Positions 12,429-24,599 of a stretch of DNA of 64,000 nt are shown piece by piece; within the stretch, counting starts at the first letter, position 1; every line of letters begins with the position of its first letter. The DNA comes from Bimuria novae-zelandiae CBS 107.79 (lineage: Eukaryota > Ascomycota > Dothideomycetes > Pleosporales > Didymosphaeriaceae), in NCBI GenBank assembly GCA_010015655.1, contig ML976657.1, positions 1,756,910 through 1,820,909 of the forward strand. The letters run 5' to 3'. The notes beneath the pieces are model-generated. The model was not told where the DNA came from. It searched no databases and was given only the letters and a program-made list of their open reading frames with translations. The position numbers were made by a program, and so were the translations under genes.

Positions 12429-12651
12429 TGTCCGATTATATAGCCTCTATCTGTTGTGGATATAAGGCTGGAGCACTCTCTCTTTTGTACTATTCTAAAT
12501 AGGGCTAGCGCTGTAGCGGCACTTATTTGGAGCCTCGCACACATCTGCATTCCAGGAACACAGAACACGAATATTATTAATTAATTATCACATCCATTAA
12601 ATTCTCATCATTGCATTATCTTAAAGTGACAGAACACTATTAAATCTAACA
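12429..12651 (+). repeat. Copia-1 3' LTR
   Basis: A 223-bp copy of the 5' LTR, preceded by the purine tract AAGGGGG and followed by the target duplication ACCTA. It retains several CpA sites that are TpA in the 5' LTR, so it is the less mutated of the pair. Confidence 0.92.
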
Positions 12652-12759
12652 ACCTAACGCTAGCACTATCTAGGATAGTGTGCAACTAGAGGTGCGCTAG
12701 CCTTATATTCTCTACTACACTATTAATAATAGTACAGGATTATAGAAGCCCTATAATTA

Positions 12760-15700
12760 AATATACCCTTTTAGCTTAAGTATATCCTTAAGCTAAATGT
12801 TTTCTAGTAATTAGTCTATCCTTCTACTTTATTTTAAAGGCTTTTATCCTCTAATATAGATCCTGCAAGGTAATCTATTAATTAATAATTTTATTTAATA
12901 TATTTATAAGTCCTAGTTTATCTAGAAACTTATTCTATTTATTTACTAGTAATGCCTTAGTAGACTATTCACTACTATATCCTCTAACTTTTAATAAGTA
13001 ATATTAATTATTCCTTTATCTACTGCCTACCTTAGCTAATAATTATAGATATCTATATAGCGTAGCTTAGTCTGTAACTTTGCAATCCCTTTAGTAATAG
13101 GATAAATAGTTTATTAATTATTATAATTAATTATAATTAGGTAATTACTTATAGTAATCTAGAGCTCCTAAAGTAATCGTGAAGTAAAAATAGCCTTATT
13201 AGCTACTTATAAAAGTGCTAGTAGTTTAGCTTCTATTATTAATATAGTAACTATATCTTATTTGCTTACTTTCTAGACAATTAGGCTACTAAATAGTTTA
13301 ATAATATATCCTTATAAACTCTTATAATCTAGGGTATTATTAGTAAATAATATATTATTAACTACTTCTAGGGTGTTTGTCCTTCCTAGCTATAGGCTTA
13401 GTAACCTAGTCTTTATAAGATAAAGGAGGACTTAATTAGTAGTAGCGTAATAACTCTTATTTAGAGTAAATAAAAACGTAATAGTCTAGAGCTTATAAAG
13501 ATAATATCTAGTTAAGTTATAACTATAGTATAAAGAATTAATCTAACTTTTCGCTAGTATTAATTAACCTTAGTCTTATTAGATACTCTTATTTATAAAA
13601 GTAATTTAATTAAAGCTATTAGCGCTTCATATTACATTATATAGTAATTTATAAGACAAGATATCTTATTAATATATAAAGCTTATAAAACCTAGATCGT
13701 TTGCTTAGTGCGGTCTCTAATTATTTTAACTCTTAAAAACTACTATAGATCCTTTTTACTAGTAAGTGTAAACTTAGAACTTATCTTTGTAATAGCTACT
13801 TCTGCAAGAGACTTATAATCCTGTTAATAGGTAATAATTAAATTATTTATATAGAAGAAGATAATAAGACTTATATAGTGTTACGGCTAGGACATTCACG
13901 GTTAGCTCCTTGGCAGATCCAGGAGTATATAGTTATCGTTCTCTTATTACTTTACAATTAACGCGGTTTTCCTCTCCTTATCAGAGCCTGTCTGCTCTGA
14001 CATATAGCACTATAGTGAACCCTATATTACGGAATGCAGTAGTGAACTCTCTTTACTAAAGTAGGGGTGAGATGCGTAGTCTATAGAGTGCTGTATGTAG
14101 TTAGAGGATTGCGCCTGCTCGCGAGTAGCCGTAAGGCATCTTTATATAGATTTCTTTGTCTAGCTTTACGTGGACAAAAGCGTTAGTGACGTTGTGTTAG
14201 ATAAGCTCTAAGTTAAACTAAGCTATAATTAATATAAGCATATAAAAGGATTATCTTATAAGCATTGTAGCGTAAGTATTTTATAAAGTAAAGTATTACT
14301 ATTAATTGCCTTTTACTACTAATCTTGCTTTAGACTTCTATAATATATACTATTTATTAAGCTTATAAGTATATAGCTTCATGTAGTTAAGGATTTAATA
14401 GCTAACTACTTTTAAAGTAGCAATAACCTTACTTTAGGACTTTAATTCTTTTTAACTTTAAAGAGAGGATCGCTTAGCTTCCTTTTATATATTATAAAGA
14501 GGGTGATCCTTAAGCTTAATTTTATAGGTAGGTAGTTCTAGTAGCAGGATTTTATGTGGTTTCTTACTTACAGTAATTATGCATCTAAGCTAGGCCTTAT
14601 TTAGTATCTTGCCTTAATACTTGCTACTACTTCTTACTTTTATGCCTGCTATAAATGCTACGGCCTAAAGACTAACTTGTTTTTACCCTAATTACATTCT
14701 TAAGCATAGTTTAGCTTAATTATTTCTAATTAGTAATTAGGCAAGGAGTGTAATTAGTAGTAGTAGTAATAAAAGAGTTAGATAATTATAATTAACCTTT
14801 TTATTTTATTTATACTTTAGGGGCCCTTTACCCCTTCTCCCCTAGCGACTTAGTAATTGTCTTATCTTTATAAAAAGACTCTGTGGCTTAATCCTGACGA
14901 GGTGAGAAAAATAATTTTACTAATTATACTTATACTACTATTTTTTTAAGGTATAATATATAAAATTATTTATTAGGTCTTTAGTCATGCCGAAGAACAC
15001 TATATCTTTATTAAATATAATATTATAAGTACTAATTATCTTTGTAAGTAAGGCGATCTATATCTTCTGGATATTAAATAATTAGTAGCTAATAAGATAG
15101 CTAATCTAGACTTTTAAATCTAATCTTTAGAGTTTACTCTTACTACGCTTTATATTATTAGTTATTATAAAAGATATATAGCTGTAAGCCTTTAGGTAAG
15201 CTTAATTAGGCTTCCTTAGTTAAGTAACCATGCCGTTTTAAAAGGCCACTATTACAAAGAATATTTTATATAGTAATCTCTAGTAATTAGCATAGTTTAG
15301 AGTTTAATTATAAAGGTAGACTACTACTCGTGTAATTATAGGCTATAGTTACTAAAGTAGGTTAAAATCTAGTTATATCGCGTGCACTTTCTCCTTAATT
15401 ACACCCTTTAAGTATTTAGCTCTTTTATTTTATAATTAAGTATTAGGTACTAAAGGCATAATTTTAATATCTTATACTAAATACTACTTCTTAACGTTTG
15501 CTTTAATAGAAAAGATCTTGTTATTAGATTTAATAAGTTTTACTTTAACTTTAAATTATACTTTTATAAATAGTATAAAGGTGCTAAGTTACTTAATAAT
15601 AGATTGTGCCGGGCGATCATCTTTAAAGTAGAGATTCTAGATAAAGCTATAGAATCTATTAGGAATAAGTATCTTACTCTTCCCTCCTATTAAGCTGTCT

Positions 15701-15912
15701 ATTTTAAAATTAAAAAAGTTAATTATAATTTTCTCTCTTGGACAATTTATAAGCTCCTTAGATTAGCTACAGATTTATTACTTAAGTTTAGCTTTACTAT
15801 AAGCGTTGTATTTAACTATAATAAGTCCTTTAATTTTTACTTTCTTAAATTACTATACTAGATATTTAAGTGCCTGAGGTTCTAAGTAGCCTAATTACTT
15901 ATACATGGTAAT
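12760..15912 (-). pseudogene. Copia-2 3' pol block (integrase, RT, RNase H)
   Basis: On the minus strand this block is closely similar in order and wording to the last 3 kb of Copia-1. For example, 14110-14180 mirrors Copia-1 11110-11180, the reverse-transcriptase stretch after which Copia-1 reads MPRGYSRAG. A purine tract lies against the left LTR. RIP is heavier than in Copia-1, and stop codons occur every few codons in all frames. The block stops abruptly at 15912, where the Gypsy element was inserted, and resumes at 29511. Confidence 0.78.
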
Positions 15913-16079
15913 TGTTAGAGGTTAGATGTGGTAGCAACGTAGTATAATTAATATAGGGTTCTATAAAGTATTGGGTAAGAGACAAATCGCTGCCAAGGAA
16001 TTTCCTTAGCAGGTAAGACTATATACCTGGTATTAAGTAATTCCACGCCAGCGTGCGCTTTAAGTTATAACTTCTAATA
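15913..16079 (-). repeat. Gypsy 3' LTR
   Basis: A 167-bp repeat whose partner is the Copia-3-interrupted LTR at 24227-29510. On the plus strand it begins TGTTAGAGGTTAG and ends CTTCTAATA. The partner begins TATCAGGGGTTAG and ends CTCCTAATA, differences that are mostly RIP-type transitions. The preceding GTAAT is the target duplication. Confidence 0.85.
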
Positions 16080-18600
16080 TTATCCCCCCTCTATACGTTT
16101 TCTTGTCCTAAAAGGCGCAAATTAGTCTAGTTTAGACTATATTAGTAGTAAATAGTCTAAATAGAAGTAGGATATTAACTTTTAGTAATAAGTAAGCCTA
16201 GCCGTTGCGTTTACCCTTTAGGATACCTTTTATAACCTTAGTAAAATCTTTAGGCAACTACAAGGTAAGATTTATTTTATCTTTTACTTTAGTCGTGTAT
16301 CAACTTAATAAGGCCCTAGCGTAGCTACTAGTGCTAGTAATAAGTAAGGTAGCTTATAAAGAGCTTTTTATAATAATAAACTTTTTCTAAACTATTATTT
16401 ACTCTTTATCTTACTAGTAAGCGGACGCTTACGCCCTAGTGTGGTTTAATTATAATTACTAACTTTAAAAGTAGTATAATTTCCTTTTTAGTAATTTAAG
16501 TAGTATTTTAGTTAGCTTACTCTTTTTATAGCGCCTATAGCTATATTTACGCCTAAAGCTACCTTTCTACGTTAGTTTTGTCAATGCAAGTATTCCTATA
16601 ATAAACTATAAGTAAAAGAATAAGTGTTATAAGATAAAGCTCTCAGTTATTACTAGTTTACTTTATACTAAGCATATTAGCATTTTCTTAAATAATAAGT
16701 AGAAAGTTATTAAGAATTACTGCTAATTCCTTAATAAGAATTATTAGAAACCTCTTTGCTTTAAAAAGCTAGGCGGCTACGTTTCCTAAAATATAAAGTA
16801 TGCTAGTTTAAGAATTATATATACTATATAGTATATAGAGCGCGCTTTAGGTGTAAATAGGCACTATTAGGACCTAATAGGCCCTTATAACCTCTTATTA
16901 ACCCCTTTATAGCTCCCTTTTTTATATTATAGTAACTTATATAAGATTAGGACCTGACTAAATATTTATAATAATAATAAGTTAGAGCCTAAGAAGTCTA
17001 CCTAGCGCAGGTTTATAAAGAATAAGTCTAAAATAGACGTGGAAGCTATAGTTCGTGAGGCCTATAAGTAATAGATTACTATCTAATATAATAAAAAGAA
17101 TGTTAAAGAGCAAATTAAAAACACGACTATAAGTATTAATAGTATTCTATTTATTGAGGATCTAGCGTAATAAGGGCTATAGTAAATACTTCTACGCTTA
17201 TAATAAGGCATTAGATTTAGTAAAAGACTATTATACTTAATTAGGTTTAATTTTTAGTAATTGCTTGCGTAGTAATGCTAACCTTGAGTAATTCTAAAAT
17301 ACGTATAAAGCCTACGTTAAGGGCTAGTCTATTACGTCCCTAAGGAAAGTATATATTCTTTATAAGCGTGAATAGGCGTATATATGTGTTAATAAGACTA
17401 TATAGCTACTAATTAACGCGTAGTCTACTATATAGGGGCACATTAATATAACTAATCTTTAAAAGGAGGCTAATAAAGTCCCGCTCCTAATTTTAGTAAA
17501 TTTAACTATAGGTAAATAGAGGGTTACGCTTAAGGATTCTATAGTTACATTAAATAAAAATCTGCTTGCTACTTAGGCCGCTTCTACGCGTTATAATATA
17601 GACGTAACTATTAGTAGTTATAAGTTTTTAAAGGTTTAATAAAAGAAGTAAACTTTTCTTTACACTTTATTTTTGCGTAAGAAGTGCGCGCCTTTACCTA
17701 CTAATATTAATTTTTTTACTAAGTTATTAAAGACTACTAAAGGTAAAATAACTAAGGATATACTTATTACGTTTAATTATTATAATTAGCTTTAAGATAC
17801 TACTAACTGTTTATATGTACTAATAAACTTAAAGGTTCTATATAAAATATCTTTAGCTGTAACCAAGGTACTTAGCGTAGAGTAGTTTTATAAGTAGCAG
17901 AATAAGTCGTCCTAGTCTATATAGGCATTATTAGGCGTAGGGTGGTGTTTTTCTGCTAAAGCTCTAGCCTAGCGGTTTTCTTTCTCATGTCTTTAGGCAA
18001 TCTTTTTAGTAACTAGAATAGTAAATACCTTGGCCGTGCGGCCTTTTTATTTTGGAGGAATCGGTGCTTATAGTAGTCATTTGTGGTAGCGGGCGGCCTG
18101 CGAGGGTGCTGCTAGGTGTGGTTAAGGTACTTTAGCCTTCTGCACGACCTAAGAAGTCCTGCTAATTATATATAAAATTTTTTTATTAACTATTACGTCT
18201 TTATGTGTGGCGTACTAATCTTATAGGTTAGGTCTTCCCTTATAACCCCTTTCTATCCTTTATTAGCCTAATTTGTCCGTGTTGCGCCTATTAGGATTAA
18301 TTAATATTAATAGTAATAAGTGTAGTTAAAGAATTGATCTATTTTTTAACTCTATATATTTTAACTAGCACTATTTCCCCTTTCTTTTAAGAAGACGTTT
18401 ATAACTATACCGGTTCCTTTACTATAAGTGCTTATAGTTCTTAGCTACTAGTAGTTACTATTACCCTAAGTCTGCTTAAGACTAGCTTAGTAGCATTAGT
18501 ACTATCCTTTAAAGTAATACTTTAAAGCGCTTTTAGAATTATTTTAGCGCTTTACTACTAATTTAGACTCCTTACTCTTAAGTATTTTCTTTATTAGAGT
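16080..18600. other. Unassigned 2.5-kb segment of Gypsy element
   Basis: AT-rich and RIP-degraded, it lies between the Gypsy 3' LTR and the end of pol. The stretch 17000-17330 can be read on the plus strand (VEAIVREAYK...) or, with fewer stops, on the minus strand (YYKRRSIYYSPYYARSS...); neither gives a recognisable domain. A less mutated patch at 18010-18160 has normal composition. It may be an extra gene, a long 3' untranslated region, or a further degraded insertion. Confidence 0.35.
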
Positions 18601-18899
18601 AATTTTTTTATTTAATTAAATATTCTTATTACCTAGTGTTCTTGCGCCTATAGTCTATTATACACTCTATTTTATACACGTTATTACTAAATTAGCGTAT
18701 TATGTTCTTAATAGGCTTTTATTCGTGTGGTAGTATTCCACGGGGCTCGTGTTTTTCTAGTAAAAATAGGTAGAATACTAGATAAACCTAACCTAGGCTC
18801 CCTAGAGTAACGTAGTATATAATAGATAAATTACTAATATACTTAATAATAGTGCCTAGCCCTAGCTAATTTTAGTTAATTTTCTTATTTAGTCTTATA

Positions 18900-21720
18900 G
18901 ACTACATGTGTCTATTAGACACCTAGACCTTATTACGTACCCTTAGTTTTAGTAAGAGCCTTTTTTAATTTTGAAGCTTTTTTTTTTATATTTTTAAAAT
19001 ATTAAGAGCTTCCTCTTCGTCTTTACGCGAATATTAATAAGCTTTAAGGCAAGTTAAAAGGCTTAAAGACTTTTACCTTTACTTAGCGCCTTATTAGGCT
19101 AGTTTAGCTTTTCTAAGCTATAGCTATAGTAAACTTAAAAGGGCGTATATTCACTAATTAATTATTAGCTATTATTGTACGCGAATTCTATATATAAGAC
19201 CTATAGGGCCTAGTTATCTTGCTTAAGGTAGTAGAAGATGCGCAGGTATTATTCTAAGATACAGTTTTGTCGTTCTGTCTGTCTATCTATCTACGGATGG
19301 AAGGCGGACGTTAGCACTTATCTAAAGTTAAGATAGTAGTAAAAGGTATCCTAGTGCCTAGCCCGTATAAGGGGCCTCCTATTAAATATAACTAAAATTA
19401 TGTTCCTATAAAGGTAAATAAACTCGCGGATTTATGCTTAGGCTAGGTTCGTACTATCTTAGTCTATTCTTACTAGGACGTAGTAGGTCATTTTTAAAAT
19501 TAGTCTGCTATTACTAAGATAACGTTATAGACGTCCCCTATATAATAACTTAGGGGTAGATTAATAATAAAGTCTATTATTACGTACTGCTAGGGTCTAA
19601 CTAGGACAGATAAAGGCCTTAATAAACTATATATATATGTATTATACCCTCTCTAGTGTATAAGTAGCGATAAAATACTTAAATAATAAGCTATTATAAT
19701 ATTCGCTTATAGCTTAGGACTTACCTTTAGTAGTTAGAGGCTAAATAAAAGTAATTAGTTTTAATGGGACGCATTTTATTGCTATTACCGTTAGTTTATT
19801 ATTATTATCTTTAGATAGGTCTAAGGCTTTATCTTTTAACCTAGTTTAAAGGTTTAATTTTAAGGGCTAGTCTACGTTCTTAAAGTTACTAATCTTCTTT
19901 ATTAACTTTAAGTTATATTCCTAGTTTAACTGGCTACAGGTTAGGGTTATAAAAATAATAAATTTATTAACTTCCCTTATTAAAAATTATTATAGCTTTA
20001 TTAGTAATTAAATAAAGGCGCTTTTACGTGCCTATTTAACTATTTTTACGCCTTATATATAGTCTAGTTATTGCGATAGTGCGTTAGCTAGATTCATTAA
20101 CTCTATGTTATAAGTTATAATAAAGTTATATTTTAAAAGGAATATGTATAAGAGCACCCGCTAGAGTAATATCGTTTTAGTTTTTATAAATTACTATAAG
20201 TTATTATAGTTTATAAGCACGTTAAAATGCCCTCTTTATAAGTATTACTACTAGTGTCTAATACGCTCTACTATTATAGGCAGTCTTTTATTATAGGTAT
20301 TATAGTTCCACTAGGCCATATTACGCTTCTTTAAAAAGACGTTAATAGGTTACTATTATAACGTACCACCCTATTTTAGAGTAATTTAGCTTAAAATAGC
20401 ACTAGTTACCTTATTTAAGATATTTATTTTTACGTGCGTCTTTCTGCCATGCTTAAAGTGTATTAGTATTAGCACTTTTAGGAAAGCGTCCTATAGTTTT
20501 TTAAACGCCTACTAACTAGTATTACTTATATTTAAGCGGATGATTTCCTCCCTCCTTGTAACTAGCCTGCCTTAGGCGCTGTTTAGCTCTTTTTAGATTA
20601 ATTTAGCAAGTAATAGCGCTAAGCGGGAGAAGTTATAAATAAACAAATAATAGTAGTTTATAAAGCTTATAAATACGCGAATATCGCGAACGCAAGTTAG
20701 CTTTAGCTAATTTTAAATAGTTTTAATCTATTATAGGTCTATTAATAGTTTTTTAGGGGTATTAATAAAGCCTAAGTATTTGATAGTTCTTATATACTGT
20801 CACGAGGGCAACGCGTAGAGATGTCTGGGCCTAGGTAGGCTAGATCGATATACTGCGTTCGGTATCTACGTGTAGGTACAAGACGTTGGATAAGGAAAAA
20901 AGGTCTTCTGCCCCTATCCAACGTGGCTCTATCTATCTCGCTTGGCCAGGTGCTAGTACCTAGATGGCTAGCGTCGTGTCTAACCAATTAGAAGTAAGCT
21001 TCGGGGTATAGGCCATCAGACCTTTGGCTCCCGAAGTACAAGTTTAGAGGTAGAAGCCTAGCTTCTAACTCTCGTCCGTCTATCGATATACTGTCGTTAA
21101 TAGTATGTCTAGGCTGTCAGGTTGCCTAGAAGGTTACCGTGACATATACTATTTATACCTTTTAAGGTTTATAAATATTGTAGCGTATTATAATTATTAT
21201 AATACTTCCCTTATGTGCCCTTTTATGCTCTTCTTCCGTATTAGAGAAGATAAGGATATTATTAAGGTATATAATATAGGTTATATTAACTAACCCTGCT
21301 AAGATTTAGGAGATAAGTTGTTAGAATTACGCAAGGGCGTTTATAGGGCTAAATAGCATTGTTATATACTTAAAGTGGTTGTATCTAGTGCGAAATGCTG
21401 TCTTCTATTTATCTCCCTTAGTAATATAGATACGATAGTAGGCCTCCCTTAAGTCTAGCTTTATAAAGATCCTTACGCTTATAAGATAGTCTAGGGACTC
21501 TACAATAAGCAAAATGGCGCTATAGTTCTTAATTATAATTTTATTAAGGCCCCTATAGTCTACAAAAAGTTAAAGCTTACTATGTTTTTTATAAAAAGAA
21601 TCAGTGCCTTAGCTAAAAACTTTAAACTATAAATTTACCAGCGCTTAAGGTATTTAGTAATATACTTTTATACTACTTCTAGTTTAACTACTAAAAGGTT
21701 ATATATAAAAGAGTAAGGCG
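18900..21720 (-). pseudogene. Gypsy pol: reverse transcriptase and integrase remnant
   Basis: The minus strand from about 21640 reads VDYRGLNKI, then ESLDYL, IKLDLREAYYRI and KTAFRTRYNHF, the classic Ty3-gypsy reverse-transcriptase order. The catalytic YLDD box (21258-21269) reads YLNN followed by ILIFSNTEEEH. After the solo LTR, YLGFINTPKKLLID (about 20770) and the RNase H start follow. Integrase lies at 19100-19560: DVYNVILVIADR, STNLAQ, TSAFHP.IDRQTER.N, EQYLRIF and EFAYNNS match the integrase core, with RIP-made stops. Both catalytic aspartates of the RT are replaced by asparagine and many stops occur, so the enzyme is dead. Confidence 0.85.
20798..21144. repeat. Solo LTR (347 bp) inside Gypsy pol
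   Basis: Begins TGTCACGAGGGC and ends GGTTACCGTGACA, so it has TG...CA ends with a 6-bp terminal inverted repeat TGTCAC/GTGACA. A perfect duplication TATAC flanks it (20793-20797 and 21145-21149). Composition is normal and CpA is retained, unlike the host. It splits the Gypsy reverse transcriptase between the YLNN box and YLGFI. Confidence 0.9.
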
Positions 21721-21737
21721 GTGTAGTCTTATTATGA

Positions 21738-21926
21738 CGGTTATGAGGAGACACGGATCATGTGTGCCACGTAGCGGTAGTCTGGTGCTGCTTCCTCATC
21801 TTATTAAGCACCTCTTACCTCAACAGTATCGTAGATACGTCATGTAAACAGACCCTAGTTGCGGCCATACAAAAGGTGGCCACAACAGCAGAACAATAGA
21901 ACAGACAACAATACACTTTTTATCTT
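21738..21926. repeat. GC-richer island in Gypsy, possible insertion
   Basis: About 190 bp of normal composition (GGAGACACGGATCATG..., ending near GACAACAATACAC) within RIP-degraded Gypsy sequence. It looks like the other unmutated solo LTRs, but I could not find a convincing pair of TG...CA ends with a 5-bp duplication. Boundaries are approximate. Confidence 0.4.
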
Positions 21927-21999
21927 AATTAAGCTATTCTATATGATCTTTTACTTTACTGCATATACCGCCACACTTATCCTTAAGGTTAATTTTTAA

Positions 22000-24226
22000 A
22001 TTGGTTAGACTATAGTCTGCTAGCGCCTTAAAGCTCTTATTTAAGGCTAAATTTAAGAAGTTAAAGTATTAATTTAGTATAAGGGGCTCTTTATGCCTAT
22101 TTAGTCCACTTTAGCCTAAATCTTCTACGCCACTAACTATATAAGCCAAAATTTACGTGTGTAGGTTACGTATTATATGTTGAAACTTTTCTATACTCTT
22201 AGTAATTATTTTTTTAAAATTCTTATTATCCTTCTTTAGGTTGCCTTAACGAGGACTCTTTAAGAGGTAATATTTAGCTTTAGGATTTCTTAGTTAAACT
22301 ATGGCAAACCTAGGAAGATCTTATAATATAGGAAATTAATTATTATAAAAGGTATTAGGTAAGACTACCTATAACCTCTTAAGTTAGTAAACTCTATTTT
22401 AGCTACTATAGTACTATAAATAAATAAATTAGACTTATTAGCGGCTTACACTACTAGTCCCTTTAAAGTAGTTACTTTTATGCCTATCTCCTTTCTTAAT
22501 CTTATATTCAGGGGATTTAGAGCTAACCTTAAATCTATTAAGGTCTTAACGTTACCCTTATTTATAACTCTAGCCTTTAGGATAACTATCCCTTTAGGCT
22601 AATAGTAAAGCTAGTTAAATAAACTACTTACGTCTTTTACCTTAGGCATGCGCACTAAATAGCTAGTAATAGACTTAATATAAGTAGTAAGTATAACTAT
22701 TGCTTTTACCCTTAATCATTTTCTAACTACAACGTAAAGGTGGCCTTATTAATTACTTTAATACATTTTAGCACTACTAGTGTATTAATTTTATAGTACT
22801 TTATTAAATCTTATCCTTATTAGTTATAGTAATAGCAGGTTACATCATTTCTAGCAAAGGTAGGTTTTATTAAGGCTTAGCTAGTCTAATTAGCGCTAAA
22901 CTACGTCTAATAGTCCCTTTTAGCGCATTTTTAGGGGTTTAAAGATTCCTTCGTACTTATTAAGCATTTATTTAAGCTATTGCCTCATTACTTATTAAAA
23001 TTATTAGTTTAAGTAAGCTTATAAGCTATCTAAAATATATTAGCCTTCTCCTTTACTTTTATTACTATATTAACTTGTTCGTCCTCTAGTATGCTTAATA
23101 GTGTCTAGATAGAGGAGTTTAGATAGCTTATAAAGCTACGAACGCGCTTAGGTTTGTTTTTAGTATTAAGCATGCCTAGTTCTTCCTATAGGGGGCGGAG
23201 GTAGTCCAATAGCTCTGTAGGTAACTGTCCTGGACGCTGTAAGGTGCGCTTGAGGTCCATTTCTGCCTTATTAGTGCATTGTAACGGTCTGCCCAGCGCC
23301 CATAGCATTTTGTCCGGCAAGCCTTGCTAGGTCTCCTGCTAATACAGGTCCTGGCTAAGCCACGACGCTACTTCTAATTTCTATATAGTTTAAAGAGTAT
23401 CGTTTACGTAAGTAATAGCAAATTCGACCTTAGATATCTCTATAGGGAAATAGGTTAATAGTTACTAAAAATAATATTTATAATTATTTCTTTAGAGGTT
23501 AAAGTCGCGCTAGTCCTTTTTATTATAGACATAAGGAGCTTTCGCTATTAAAGGTTAAATAGCTAATATTATAGTGTTAAAAACCTATATTAGAGTTACT
23601 TTACTTATAATAATAGTAAATATGTTGAGAATATATGGGTTCAGTCCAGATTGGTGGAAGGTAGGCTTGTGGTACTTGCTGTACAGAAGAGTGCCAAGCC
23701 TGGTGGTCCCTGCTCGATTGTACAGATTGTACCTCAGGATAGCTTGTTCAATCTGGAACGCTACACACGACAGTCAATACAATACGTTAAAGCCACCCCG
23801 CCTTGTCCCTTACCTACTTGGTTATTCATAGTAGTCATACTACTAGAGGGACCTTGTTCCAATAAAATATTTATTAAGCATTTATTTTAGCTTTCTCTTT
23901 AATGCGTTGTAGCTATGTACGTCCCTTATTAATTATAGTAAATGTCTTAGGGCTAGCTAAGGTTAATTAGTTTTTTTAAGCCTATTTAACGTCCTCTTGC
24001 GCTGGTTAAGCCTTAGTAAAACTAATAAGTAAAGTATTAGTATATATTATTATGTATTATAGTATTTATGCCTATAGTGACTAAAATACATACTTCAACT
24101 TGTCTTTTAGATTCTCTATAACGTCCTAAGATTAAGGGGCTAGAGTTTTACGCGTAATAAAATATTTAGTCTCTTTTGTTAATATCTTATACTAGGCTAC
24201 ATTTAAGAGTATTAAAGTAATTTAAA
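22000..24226 (-). other. Gypsy gag/protease region, unreadable
   Basis: By position this should hold gag and protease of the minus-strand Gypsy element. It is saturated with TpA and stop codons in all frames, and I could not recognise a zinc knuckle or protease motif. A solo LTR interrupts it at 23623-23864. Confidence 0.45.
23623..23864. repeat. Solo LTR (242 bp) in Gypsy gag region
   Basis: Begins TGTTGAGAATATATGGG and ends CTTGTTCCAATA (CAACA before a terminal CpA change). It is flanked by AAATA duplications (23618-23622 and 23865-23869). Its middle (GTGCCAAGCC.GGTGGTCCCTGCTCGATT) resembles the Copia-3 LTR (GTGCCAAGCCAAGTGGTCCC), so it belongs to a related Copia family. It is not RIP-degraded. 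Confidence 0.82.
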
Positions 24227-24328
24227 TATCAGGGGTTAGGCATAGTAGTAGCGTAGTATAATTAATATAGGGTCCTATAAAGTATTATGTTAGAGACGAA
24301 TCACTAACGAGTTTTCTCAGCAGGTAAG

Positions 24329-24500
24329 TGTCAGATGGTATGATAAGTAGATGTTGATGTAACTTGATAGTATATATTGTTTTTTTGTTATATTGTCCAC
24401 TGTGTTCAGTTGGTTTCGGATATTTTGCTAGTGTGCCAAGCCAAGTGGTCCCTGCTCGATTATACAGATCTGACCTCACCGCAGCTTATTCTATCTGACA
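24329..24500 (-). repeat. Copia-3 3' LTR
   Basis: A 172-bp direct repeat of 29272-29443, preceded by GTAAG. TG...CA ends are intact (TGTCAG...CTGACA). Confidence 0.92.
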
Positions 24501-24599
24501 CACCCCTTTAGCTTGGAAACTCTTTAAGCTAGCACTTATGCAATTATAAGGTCTTTAAGTTACTCTTAAATCTCCTTAAGAGGCACAGTATTTGTTACC

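Larger units (their letters stand above)
7360..12651 (+). mobile_element. Ty1-copia retrotransposon (Copia-1), complete
   Basis: Two 223-bp LTRs (7360-7582 and 12429-12651) begin TGTCCGATTATATAG and end TAATA/TAACA. A perfect 5-bp duplication ACCTA flanks them (7355-7359 and 12652-12656). Joining the flanks rebuilds the Copia-2 LTR exactly, which proves insertion into that LTR. The total length is 5292 bp. A purine tract AAGGGGG lies just inside the right LTR and a primer-binding site directly follows the left LTR. The two LTRs differ only by transitions, mostly C-to-T at CpA sites. Confidence 0.93.

Noticed and set aside
23574..23890. Two plus-strand frames of about 80 codons
   Set aside because: They lie within a solo LTR with a target duplication and are not genes.
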